Assembly: GCF_009856625.1 (NCBI RefSeq)
Contig: NZ_CP047241.1
Span: 682,001-746,000 of the forward strand
Direction: 5' to 3'
DNA: 64,000 bases
Origin: Aquitalea denitrificans
GTDB taxonomy: Bacteria; Pseudomonadota; Gammaproteobacteria; Burkholderiales; Chromobacteriaceae
This document shows, piece after piece, positions 9,651-16,656 of the stretch (the stretch's first letter is position 1; every line of letters starts with the position of its first letter). The notes under the pieces are model-generated. The model was given only the letters and a program-made list of their open reading frames with translations, had not been told where the DNA came from and made no database searches. A program made the translations under genes and the position numbers.

Positions 9651-10403
9651 ATGAGCAACAAGCGACTCATCCACGGCTTTCATGCCATCAACGCCCGCTT
9701 GTGGCAGAACCCGAAAAGCCTGATCGAAATCTGGCTGGCCGGAGGCCGGCAGGACGAGCGCGCCAAGGCCGTGCTGGACAAGGCCGCTGAAGAAAACATC
9801 AAGCTGCACATTGTCGACAAGGCCAGGCTGGACAGCATGAGCGGCAACGCCCGCCATCAAGGTGTGGTGGCGATGATTGACGCCAGCCGCAACCATGTCG
9901 ACCTAGACGACGTGCTGGAAAACCTCAGCGAACCGCCGCTGCTGCTGATTCTGGATGGCGTCACCGACCCGCACAATCTGGGCGCCTGCCTGCGCGTGGC
10001 CGATGCCATGGGCGCGCATGCGGTGATTGCCCCCAAGGACCGCTCGGCCGGGCTGAACGCCACTGTGTCCAAGGTGGCCTGCGGCGCTGCCGAAGTGATT
10101 CCCTACATTACCGTCACCAATCTGGCCCGCACTCTGCGCGATCTGAAAGACGCCGGGGTATGGATTGCCGGCACCACCATGGAAGCCGATACCGATCTGT
10201 TCCATGTCGATGCCGCCGGCCCGCTGGCCTGGGTGATGGGTTCGGAAGGCGAGGGCATGCGCCGCCTGACGCGCGAGCACTGCGATGTGCTGGTGTCCAT
10301 CCCCATGTTCGGTACTGTGGAAAGCCTCAATGTGTCGGTGTCTTCCGGCATGGTGCTGGCGGAAAGCCGCCGTCAGCGCGTATTGAAAGCACAGGCTGGC
10401 TGA
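9651..10403 (+). CDS. rlmB: 23S rRNA (guanosine-2'-O-)-methyltransferase RlmB
   Basis: A SpoU-family methyltransferase of 250 residues; RlmB methylates G2251 of 23S rRNA using S-adenosylmethionine. The N-terminal RNA-binding substrate domain (HGFHAINARL) is followed by the knotted catalytic domain with DGVTDPHNLGACLR, MGSEGEGMRRL and SIPMFGTVESLNVSV, the three signature motifs. The ATG at 9651 starts the conserved region. TACAAT at 9612-9617 may be the -10 element of its own promoter. It is followed by a strong terminator and stands alone. Confidence 0.95.
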   Translation: MSNKRLIHGFHAINARLWQNPKSLIEIWLAGGRQDERAKAVLDKAAEENIKLHIVDKARLDSMSGNARHQGVVAMIDASRNHVDLDDVLENLSEPPLLLILDGVTDPHNLGACLRVADAMGAHAVIAPKDRSAGLNATVSKVACGAAEVIPYITVTNLARTLRDLKDAGVWIAGTTMEADTDLFHVDAAGPLAWVMGSEGEGMRRLTREHCDVLVSIPMFGTVESLNVSVSSGMVLAESRRQRVLKAQAG

Positions 10404-10430
10404 GGCTTCTGCACCACATTCATCCTGCAA

Positions 10431-10457
10431 ACCCCATGCCGCGGCATGGGGTTTTTT
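10431..10457 (+). terminator. Intrinsic terminator after rlmB
   Basis: ACCCCATGC pairs with GCATGGGGT around a four-base loop, followed by six T at 10452-10457. It lies 27 bp after the rlmB stop. Confidence 0.93.
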
Positions 10458-10532
10458 GATGGCGGTCAGCTTTTTGTGCTGAGTCTGCTCCGTTGCGGAA
10501 CCCGGGTGCGTATACTGCACTCTATGGTGCTT

Positions 10533-10549
10533 ATACCCTTGGGGGGTAT
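10533..10549. promoter_or_regulatory. CsoR-type operator upstream of the multicopper oxidase
   Basis: ATACCC and GGGTAT form an inverted repeat around TTGGG. This is the G/C-tract-with-ATA-flanks pattern of operators bound by CsoR/RcnR-family repressors. It lies 67 bp before the oxidase ATG, and a CsoR gene follows the oxidase, so copper-relieved repression of the pair is the natural reading. TATACT at 10510-10515 could be a -10 element but no good -35 was found. Confidence 0.65.
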
Positions 10550-10615
10550 GGCGTGGCGATCCTGAATGCAGCCAGGCAGGATCAAGCGCATTTCATTTGC
10601 TGACGGAGTCACTAC

Positions 10616-12118
10616 ATGGACAGAAGACATTTCCTGCACTGGAGCAGCGCGCTGGCGCTGACGCCGCTGCTACTGCGCAAGAGCTGGGCAGAAGGCATGG
10701 CCGACATGCCGGGCATGGATCACGCCGCGATGGGGCATGGCGCTGCCACCGATGCAGCCCTGCCGGCGGCAGAGGGTCTCGGCCTGCCGCGTGGCCTGCC
10801 TTTACCGGCCCTGTCCAAGCTGGCCAACCAGGGTGCGGCCGGCCAATTCCTTGGCCAGCTGCGTGCCGCACCGGTCAGCCTGCCGCTGTTGCCGGGCAAG
10901 CCGGCCACCGCCTTCTGGGCCTATAACGGCCAGATTCCCGGCCCGGCCATCGTGGCCTGGGAAGGGGACGAAGTGAGCATTGCTTTTGCCAATAAGCTGC
11001 GGCAGCCCAGCACCATTCACTGGCACGGCATGCCGGTGCCGGCGGAGCAGGACGGCAATCCGCACGCGCCGGTGCTGCCGGGCCAGACCCGCAATTACCA
11101 CTTCAAGCTGCCAGCCGGTAGTGCCGCCAGCTACTGGTACCACCCGCACCCGCATGGCCATACCGCACAGCAGGCTTATATGGGGCTGGCCGGGGTATTC
11201 GTGGTGAAAAGCCGCAACGACCCGCTGGCCCATCTGCCGGAGCAATGGCTGGTGCTGTCCGACCTGAAGCTGGATGTCCATGGCCAGATTGCGGATAGCA
11301 GTGCTGCCGACCGGCATGATGGCCGCGAAGGCCAGTTCGTGCTGGTGAATGGCGGCTGGCAGCCGGTGATTACCCTGGCCGAGGGCGAACGGCAGCGCTG
11401 GCGCATCTGGAATGCCAGCAGCGCGCGCATCATGAAACTGGCCTTGCCCGCGCACGAAGTAAAGCTGGTGGGGACGGATGGCGGGCTGATTGGCGCGCCG
11501 CGTCGCATTGATACGCTGCTGCTGTCGCCAGGCGAGCGGGCGGAGATCGTCATCACCGGGCGCTTCACGCATGGCCAGCCATCAGCCCTGCAGGCGCTGC
11601 CCTACAACCGTGGCAAGGCCATGAGCCCGGAACAGGCCGAAACCCTCACCCTTGCCACCATCCGGCAGGCGGGCAGCAAGGCTACCGCCGCGCTGCCGGA
11701 CAAACTGCGCGACATCGCCGCGCTGGGCAAGCCTGCGGTCAAGCGGGTGGTCAACTTCAGCGAGAACATGGCCAACCCGGATGCCATGTTCCTGATCAAC
11801 GGCAAGAAGTTCGACATGAACCGGGTGGATTTCAGCGGCAAGGTCGGCCAGATCGAAGAATGGGACATCGTCAGCCAGGCGCACATGGACCACCCCTTCC
11901 ACATCCACGGCACCCAGTTCCAGGTGATAGCCCGCACGGATGATGGCGTGTGGCAGCCAGAACCCTTCCTGGCCTGGCGCGATGTGGTGAATATTCCGGC
12001 GGGTGAGACGGTGCGTTTGCGCTTTGTGCAGGCCATGCCCGGCCTGCGCATGTTCCACTGCCATATCCTGGAGCACGAAGACGCCGGCATGATGGCCATG
12101 CTGGAGGTCAGCGCCTGA
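10616..12118 (+). CDS. Multicopper oxidase, probable periplasmic cuprous oxidase
   Basis: A three-cupredoxin oxidase of 500 residues. Copper ligand motifs are HWHGMP, YWYHPHPHG, HPFHIHG and the C-terminal HCHILEHEDAGMM, which includes the type-1 Cys and axial Met, so all four copper sites should form. The N-terminus (DRRHFL, then a hydrophobic run to about residue 26) is a twin-arginine signal. A short Met/His-rich patch follows at residues 28-42 (MADMPGMDHAAMGHG), as expected for copper handling. With the adjacent CsoR and upstream operator, a CueO/CopA-like role in Cu(I) detoxification is likely. Laccase-type activity on other substrates cannot be excluded. Confidence 0.92.
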   Translation: MDRRHFLHWSSALALTPLLLRKSWAEGMADMPGMDHAAMGHGAATDAALPAAEGLGLPRGLPLPALSKLANQGAAGQFLGQLRAAPVSLPLLPGKPATAFWAYNGQIPGPAIVAWEGDEVSIAFANKLRQPSTIHWHGMPVPAEQDGNPHAPVLPGQTRNYHFKLPAGSAASYWYHPHPHGHTAQQAYMGLAGVFVVKSRNDPLAHLPEQWLVLSDLKLDVHGQIADSSAADRHDGREGQFVLVNGGWQPVITLAEGERQRWRIWNASSARIMKLALPAHEVKLVGTDGGLIGAPRRIDTLLLSPGERAEIVITGRFTHGQPSALQALPYNRGKAMSPEQAETLTLATIRQAGSKATAALPDKLRDIAALGKPAVKRVVNFSENMANPDAMFLINGKKFDMNRVDFSGKVGQIEEWDIVSQAHMDHPFHIHGTQFQVIARTDDGVWQPEPFLAWRDVVNIPAGETVRLRFVQAMPGLRMFHCHILEHEDAGMMAMLEVSA

Positions 12119-12194
12119 GCGGCAGGCTGCGCAAGCCCGGTGCTGCCGGTGTTACACTGGCAGCCCTGATTTCAATCCAGAACGCGGAGTCCGC

Positions 12195-12521
12195 ATGAGC
12201 CTTGCCCCAAAAAACGACGCCTGCTGCCACCCGCAGCCGGAAGCCAGTGGCAAGAGCGTGACCCAGCCCAACAAGGCAGCGCTGCTCAAGCGTCTGGCTC
12301 GTATCGAGGGGCAGGTACGTGGCATCAGCGGCATGGTGGAATCAGACCGTTACTGCGTGGATGTGCTCACCCAGGTGGCGGCAGTGAAGTCAGCCCTGGA
12401 TGCAGTTGCCATGCAGTTGCTGGAAAACCACATGAAGGGCTGTGTCAGCCGTGCCCTGCAGGAAGGCGACGCCACCGGCATGGTGACCGAGCTGATCGAT
12501 GTGGTGAAAAAGGTGCGTTAA
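12195..12521 (+). CDS. csoR: CsoR-family copper-sensing repressor
   Basis: A 108-residue all-helical DUF156 protein. The Cu(I) ligands of CsoR can be read as Cys54, His79 and Cys83 (DRYCVDVL; ENHMKGC), the C-H-C pattern that separates copper sensors from the nickel and formaldehyde members. RIEGQVRGI, with its DNA-contacting arginines, is also present. An unusual N-terminal extension of about 25 residues contains CCH at 10-12, which might add metal contacts. It lies 76 bp after the multicopper oxidase, whose promoter carries a matching operator, so it probably represses that gene until Cu(I) binds. Confidence 0.92.
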   Translation: MSLAPKNDACCHPQPEASGKSVTQPNKAALLKRLARIEGQVRGISGMVESDRYCVDVLTQVAAVKSALDAVAMQLLENHMKGCVSRALQEGDATGMVTELIDVVKKVR

Positions 12522-12613
12522 ACAACATTGACCGGAAATTTCATGGCGGCCAGCCATGTCCGCGCTTGCCTGTGGAATACTCTGGCTTCCCACCCGGTAA
12601 GAGAAGCATTGCC

Positions 12614-12889
12614 ATGAAAACCCTTTTGCCTGCGCTGGCAGGCTTGTTGCTGTCATCGCTGCTGCAGGCCGATCCGCTACCGTTCGAACAATTCATGCAC
12701 CTGCACCGCGACATGCCCGCCAGCGAGCTGCAGCAGCTTGCGGGCAAGCCCGATTATGTGCGCAACGACCCAGCCGCTAGTGGCGACACGCAGCTGTACT
12801 GGCTGGGCGACATCGATCTGCCCTATACCACGGTAATCACCCTGCATCAGGGCCTGATCAGCGAAATTCACCGCGACAAACGCATGTAG
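12614..12889 (+). CDS. Small exported protein of unknown function
   Basis: A 91-residue protein with a Sec signal peptide (MKTLLPALAGLLLSSLLQA, cleavage about residue 19) and a short mature domain. The segment LGKPDYVRNDPA-like turn followed by a YWLGDIDLPYTTVITLHQGLI strand pair recalls the SmpA/BamE-type small periplasmic fold, but this is only an impression. ATG 12614 follows AAGAGAAGC. It lies 92 bp downstream of csoR; whether it is copper-related is unknown. Confidence 0.75.
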   Translation: MKTLLPALAGLLLSSLLQADPLPFEQFMHLHRDMPASELQQLAGKPDYVRNDPAASGDTQLYWLGDIDLPYTTVITLHQGLISEIHRDKRM

Positions 12890-12945
12890 CTGTTGTTTTT
12901 GATCGGGCAGATGGCACATTACCCGGCCTGCATGGTCGATTTAGT

Positions 12946-12974
12946 TTGCCCAGCCCAGATTAAGTGCGTAGAAT
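12946..12974 (+). promoter_or_regulatory. Sigma-70 promoter of the rpsF operon
   Basis: TTGCCC at 12946-12951 and TAGAAT at 12969-12974 are separated by 17 bp, 69 bp before the rpsF start. The position and quality fit the main promoter of the ribosomal operon. Confidence 0.7.
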
Positions 12975-12976
12975 GC

Positions 12977-13020
12977 TGCGGTTTCACTACCTTGCTTTTT
13001 GCAACCGCATGGCAAAAAGC
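12977..13020 (+). promoter_or_regulatory. Structured leader of rpsF with two interlocking helices
   Basis: Helix A pairs TGCGGTT (12977-12983) with AACCGCA (13003-13009). Helix B pairs GCTTTTTGC (12994-13002) with GCAAAAAGC (13012-13020). The 3' arm of A is the loop of B, so the two either exclude each other or form an H-type pseudoknot. It ends 12 bases before the rpsF ribosome-binding site AAGGAG (13032-13037). Leader control of rpsF by S6:S18 is known in bacteria; that this RNA is such a site is inference. Confidence 0.55.
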
Positions 13021-13042
13021 TAAATAGCCATAAGGAGTTAAC

Positions 13043-13420
13043 ATGCGTCATTACGAAATCGTGTTCATCGTCCATCCGGACCAGAGCGAACAGGTTCCGG
13101 CCATGATCGAGCGCTACAAGGGCATGGTTCTGGCCGCTGAAGGCAAGATCCACCGTCTGGAAGACTGGGGCCGTCGTCAACTGGCTTACCCGATCCAGAA
13201 GCTGCACAAAGCCCACTACGTTCTGATGAACGTTGAGTGCCAGTCCGAAACCCTGGCCGAGATCGAGCACGCCTTCAAGTTCAACGACGCTGTTCTGCGT
13301 CACCTGACCATCAAACTGGACCGCGCCATTACCGAAGCGTCCCCGATGATGAAGGACGAAAAGGCTAAGAATCTGCTGGATTCCCAGCAGCCGGCAGCCG
13401 AGGCCGAAGCTGCTGCCTGA
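13043..13420 (+). CDS. rpsF: 30S ribosomal protein S6
   Basis: 125 residues starting MRHYEIVFIVHPDQSEQV, the conserved S6 start, with the S18-contacting face and an acidic/alanine tail (AAEAEAAA). It sits on the platform of the 30S subunit with S18. AAGGAG lies 5 bp before the ATG. It is the first gene of rpsF-priB-rpsR-rplI, the standard betaproteobacterial order. Confidence 0.98.
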   Translation: MRHYEIVFIVHPDQSEQVPAMIERYKGMVLAAEGKIHRLEDWGRRQLAYPIQKLHKAHYVLMNVECQSETLAEIEHAFKFNDAVLRHLTIKLDRAITEASPMMKDEKAKNLLDSQQPAAEAEAAA

Positions 13421-13438
13421 TAGGCAGGAGTGAAGGAC

Positions 13439-13738
13439 TTGCAGAACCGTCTGGTATTGACCGCGACGGTCGAACGCGAAGAAGACCTGCGTTACACCCC
13501 TGCCGGTATTCCGGTAGTGCAAATGTGGGTCCGGCATCAGTCAAGACAGACTGCCGGCGGGTTCGAACGCGATGTGGCCTGTGAAATCCAGGCCGTGCTG
13601 ATTGGAGAAGACGCCCGGAAACATGCCGGGAAACTGGCGGGAAACACGGTGACACTCACCGGCTTTCTGTCCCAGCGCAGTCTGAAGAATCCGCGGTTGG
13701 TACTCAATATCGAATATGTTGAATTTGTAAAAGGTTAG
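13439..13738 (+). CDS. priB: Primosomal replication protein N (PriB)
   Basis: An OB-fold single-strand DNA-binding protein of 99 residues that helps PriA restart stalled forks. RYTPAGIPV and FLSQRSLKNPRLVL are the family landmarks. I place the start at TTG 13439 (MQNRLVLTA): the AGGAG at 13426-13430 is then 8 bases away and the N-terminus matches PriB proteins. A GTG at 13430 in the same frame overlaps that AGGAG and is less likely. It lies between rpsF and rpsR as in other Proteobacteria. Confidence 0.92.
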   Translation: MQNRLVLTATVEREEDLRYTPAGIPVVQMWVRHQSRQTAGGFERDVACEIQAVLIGEDARKHAGKLAGNTVTLTGFLSQRSLKNPRLVLNIEYVEFVKG

Positions 13739-13743
13739 TCAAA

Positions 13744-13971
13744 ATGGCTCGTCAACTCTTCAAGCGCAAGAAGTTCTGCCGCTTTACGGCAGAAGGCATC
13801 AAGGAAATCGACTACAAATCCGTTGATCTCCTGAAAGACTTCATCGCCGAAAACGGCAAAATCATCCCGGCTCGCATTACCGGTACCAAGGCTCGCTACC
13901 AGCGTCAGCTGACCACTGCTATCAAGCGTGCTCGCTTCCTGGCTTTCCTGCCTTACACCGATCAACACTAA
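13744..13971 (+). CDS. rpsR: 30S ribosomal protein S18
   Basis: 75 residues, MARQLFKRKKFCRFTAEGIKE start, basic and of the usual S18 length. It binds 16S rRNA as a heterodimer with S6, encoded two genes upstream. It starts 5 bp after priB, so translation is probably coupled. Confidence 0.98.
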   Translation: MARQLFKRKKFCRFTAEGIKEIDYKSVDLLKDFIAENGKIIPARITGTKARYQRQLTTAIKRARFLAFLPYTDQH

Positions 13972-13989
13972 GCCGGGAAAGGACTTAAG

Positions 13990-14439
13990 ATGCAAATCAT
14001 TCTGCTCGAAAAAGTTGCCAACCTGGGTCAACTGGGTGACGTGGTAAAGGTTAAGAACGGCTACGCCCGTAACTTCCTGATCCCGCAAGGCAAAGCCAAG
14101 CGCGCTACCGAAGTCAACCTGAAAGAGTTCGAAGCACGTCGTGCCGAACTGGAAGCCAAGCAAGCTGAAATCCTGGCCGATGCCAAGGTTCGTGCTGAAA
14201 AGCTGGTTGACGCTGTTATCACCATCGCCCAAAAAGCCGGTGTTGATGGCCGTCTGTTCGGTTCCGTGACCAATGTGGACGTGGCTGAAGCCGTGACCGC
14301 ATTCGGCGTGGAAATCAAGCGTTTCGAAGTTCGCCTGCCGAACGGCCCGTTCAAGGCCATCGGTGAGTACGACATCGAAATCGCTCTGCACCACGACGTA
14401 GTATCCCCGATCAAAGTGGTTGTGGTTGCTCAAGCCTGA
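13990..14439 (+). CDS. rplI: 50S ribosomal protein L9
   Basis: 149 residues with the L9 layout: N-terminal rRNA-binding domain (MQIILLEKVANLGQLGD and VKNGYARNFLIPQGKA), a long connecting helix and a C-terminal domain ending in an Ala tail. GGAAAGGA precedes the ATG. It is the last gene of the operon and is followed by a terminator. Confidence 0.98.
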   Translation: MQIILLEKVANLGQLGDVVKVKNGYARNFLIPQGKAKRATEVNLKEFEARRAELEAKQAEILADAKVRAEKLVDAVITIAQKAGVDGRLFGSVTNVDVAEAVTAFGVEIKRFEVRLPNGPFKAIGEYDIEIALHHDVVSPIKVVVVAQA

Positions 14440-14466
14440 TTCCCTTATCCGGAATTATGCTGCAAG

Positions 14467-14495
14467 AAAAAAGCCCGCTTCATGCGGGCTTTTTT
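14467..14495 (+). terminator. Intrinsic terminator after rplI
   Basis: GCCCGC at 14473-14478 and GCGGGC at 14484-14489 pair around TTCAT, flanked by A6 and T6. It ends the ribosomal operon and, being symmetric, could work in both directions. Confidence 0.93.
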
Positions 14496-14754
14496 CATGT
14501 CTTGCTCTCCCTGTACCGTACTTCGCCGCGTTGCCCTGCATTCTCCTGCCTGATTCCTGCCGCAGACTTTACCGGCAAGGCTCAACTCCTTTCATGCTGC
14601 TGTTTCAGTTCTTTCCCATCAATCTATCCGGCTAATTCAAATAAGCTCCCTGCTGATCTTTCCAACAGCTCCGCCCTGTACTGAAGGCAGCCCCTGTCGT
14701 GAGTGGCTGCCTTGTACCGGTAGGCAGCTGTCTTGACACAAGGAGTCATACCGC
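14496..14754. other. Intergenic stretch before the amine oxidase
   Basis: No credible gene or RNA structure was seen after the rplI terminator. The only clear element is an AAGGAG ribosome-binding site at 14740-14745 just before the oxidase ATG. A promoter must lie here but none stood out. Confidence 0.5.
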
Positions 14755-16194
14755 ATGTCCTCCGCTGCATCCCGCTGTAGTGCTTTCAGTAGCTGGCTTG
14801 CCGAGGCGCTGGCCGCAGCGGGGCCGGTTGCCCCCGAGTCGCTGCGGCAGGATATTCGTGCCGATGTCTGCATTGTGGGCGGCGGGTTTACCGGTTTGTG
14901 GAGTGCCATCGAAATCAAGCAGGCCAACCCCGATACCGAGGTCGTCATCGCCGAGGCCAGACTGTGCGGCAGCGGTGCCAGCGGCCGCAATGGCGGCTTT
15001 GTGCTCAGCCTGTGGGCCAAGTATCAGTCGCTGGCCAAAATGTGCGGCCAAGCCGAAGCCCTGCGCCTGTGCCAGCAGTCGTCGCAGGCCATTGTCGATT
15101 TGCAGGCCTTCTGCCAGCAACATGACATCGATGCCCAGTTGCGGCTGGATGGCTGGTTGTGGGCAGCCACAAACACTGCCCAGCTCGGTAGCTGGGAAAG
15201 TACCGTCAGCCAACTGGAACGGTTGGGGCAATCTCCCTTCTTGCATCTGGCTGCGGGACAGGCGGCGCAGCTTGCTGGTTCTGCCCTGCATCTGGACGGG
15301 GTGTTCGAGCCGGTATCGGCCTCCATTCAGCCAGCCATGCTGGCGCGCGGTCTGTTGCGCCATGCCCGTCGGCTCGGGGTCAAGGTATACGAGTCTTCAC
15401 CAATGGAACGGCTGGACGGTGGTGTACCGGCGCGGGTGCAATGTACCCATGGCAGTGTGCGTGCCGACAAGGTAATTCTGGCGATGAATGCCTGGGCCGC
15501 GCAGTTTGCCGACATCCGCAAGGCTTTTGTCGTGGTGTCCAGTGATGTGGTGATGACACGGCCCTTGCCTGGCTTGCTGGAGGAAATTGGCTGGAGCAGT
15601 GGCATGACCATTTCCGATAGCCGCATGCTGGTGCACTACTACCGCACCACGCCGGATGGCCGCATTGTGTTCGGCAAGGGCGGTGGTAGTGAGCAACTGG
15701 TGTACGGCGCCAGGCTGGCCGACAAGCTGGATGGCGCATCCGGCATCGCCGCCACGGTAGCGGCTCATCTGCGCCGCGCCTATCCGGGCGTGCAGTCAGC
15801 GGACATCGTCAGCAACTGGACCGGGCCGATCGATCGTACCCGTAACGGCCTGCCGCATTTTGGTGCCTTGCCCGGTCAGGCCAATGTTTTCTATGCCATC
15901 GGTTATTCCGGCAATGGTGTCGGCCCCTCCATGCTGGGGGGCAAGATTCTGGCCGCGCTGGCGTTACGGCTGGACAACGAATGGTCGCGCTGTGGTCTGG
16001 TTCATGGCCTGCAGCGCGATTTTCCGCCCGAACCCTTGCGCTATCTCGGTGGCCGTCTGGTCCGCCATGCGGTGGGGCAGGTAGACCTGGCTGCCGATGA
16101 AAACCGTCAGCCGTCCTGGCTGATGCAACAGTTGTGCAAGCTGGCCCCTTCCGGACTGTCGCCAACCAAGACGGCGGCCCCTCATTCCCGCTAG
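14755..16194 (+). CDS. FAD-dependent amine/amino acid oxidoreductase (DAO family)
   Basis: 479 residues with an N-terminal FAD-binding VCIVGGGFTGLWSAIE motif (about residue 38) and a C-terminal GYSGNGVGPSMLGGKILA segment typical of the DAO fold. The GSGASGRNGGFVLS segment and overall look are those of gamma-glutamylputrescine oxidase-like (PuuB/OrdL) enzymes, which oxidise secondary or primary amines with oxygen. The substrate cannot be told from sequence. It is followed closely by an NTF2-fold gene and an amino acid permease, suggesting uptake and oxidation of an amine or amino acid. Confidence 0.87.
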   Translation: MSSAASRCSAFSSWLAEALAAAGPVAPESLRQDIRADVCIVGGGFTGLWSAIEIKQANPDTEVVIAEARLCGSGASGRNGGFVLSLWAKYQSLAKMCGQAEALRLCQQSSQAIVDLQAFCQQHDIDAQLRLDGWLWAATNTAQLGSWESTVSQLERLGQSPFLHLAAGQAAQLAGSALHLDGVFEPVSASIQPAMLARGLLRHARRLGVKVYESSPMERLDGGVPARVQCTHGSVRADKVILAMNAWAAQFADIRKAFVVVSSDVVMTRPLPGLLEEIGWSSGMTISDSRMLVHYYRTTPDGRIVFGKGGGSEQLVYGARLADKLDGASGIAATVAAHLRRAYPGVQSADIVSNWTGPIDRTRNGLPHFGALPGQANVFYAIGYSGNGVGPSMLGGKILAALALRLDNEWSRCGLVHGLQRDFPPEPLRYLGGRLVRHAVGQVDLAADENRQPSWLMQQLCKLAPSGLSPTKTAAPHSR

Positions 16195-16213
16195 ATCCCA
16201 TCTGGAGAATTGC

Positions 16214-16582
16214 ATGTCCTGCTCATCCGATCTGGAACAGATCCGCCAGGCACTGACCGCCTATTACGAGGCCCTGTATTACGGTCGACCGGAAAAACTG
16301 GCAGAGGCTTTTCGCCCCGATGCCGTGCTGCTGGGTGATGTCGAAGGGGCCGAGTCTCGGCTGGATCAGGCGCAATACCGCAGCCTGCTGCAAAGCCGGC
16401 CCTCGCCGCATGCTCAGGGTGCACCCTACGGATTGCAGATAGGTGAGATCCGTCTCTGTGGCAATGCCGCCATGGCCGAATTGCAAACGCCATTGGCCGG
16501 GCGGGTATTTACCGATTACGTCTCGCTGTGCAAGCGCCAGGGCCGTTGGCGTATTGCGTTCAAGCTGTATTCCCATCCGTAG
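16214..16582 (+). CDS. NTF2-like (SnoaL/lumazine-binding fold) protein
   Basis: A 122-residue single-domain protein with a helical start (LEQIRQALTAYYEALYYGRPEKLAEAFRPDAVLLG). It ends in the aromatic strand GRWRIAFKLYSH, the usual pattern of NTF2-like cone-fold proteins. Such proteins act as small isomerases, hydrolases or ligand binders; no catalytic residues can be assigned here. It lies 19 bp after the oxidase with GGAG 8 bases before its ATG, so both are probably co-transcribed. Confidence 0.7.
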   Translation: MSCSSDLEQIRQALTAYYEALYYGRPEKLAEAFRPDAVLLGDVEGAESRLDQAQYRSLLQSRPSPHAQGAPYGLQIGEIRLCGNAAMAELQTPLAGRVFTDYVSLCKRQGRWRIAFKLYSHP

Positions 16583-16596
16583 TGAAACCTGTCGCC

Positions 16597-16630
16597 AGCC
16601 GCGTCAGCGTGGTCACCACGCTGACCGGCT
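16597..16630 (+). promoter_or_regulatory. Strong hairpin in the NTF2-permease gap
   Basis: GTCAGCGTGG (16603-16612) pairs perfectly with CCACGCTGAC (16616-16625) around TCA, and AGCCG/CGGCT extend the helix outside a one-base bulge. There is no T run after it, so it is not a normal terminator. It may protect mRNA ends or reduce expression of the downstream permease. Confidence 0.5.
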
Positions 16631-16656
16631 GAATCTTGCACTTCCACGGAGCTACC

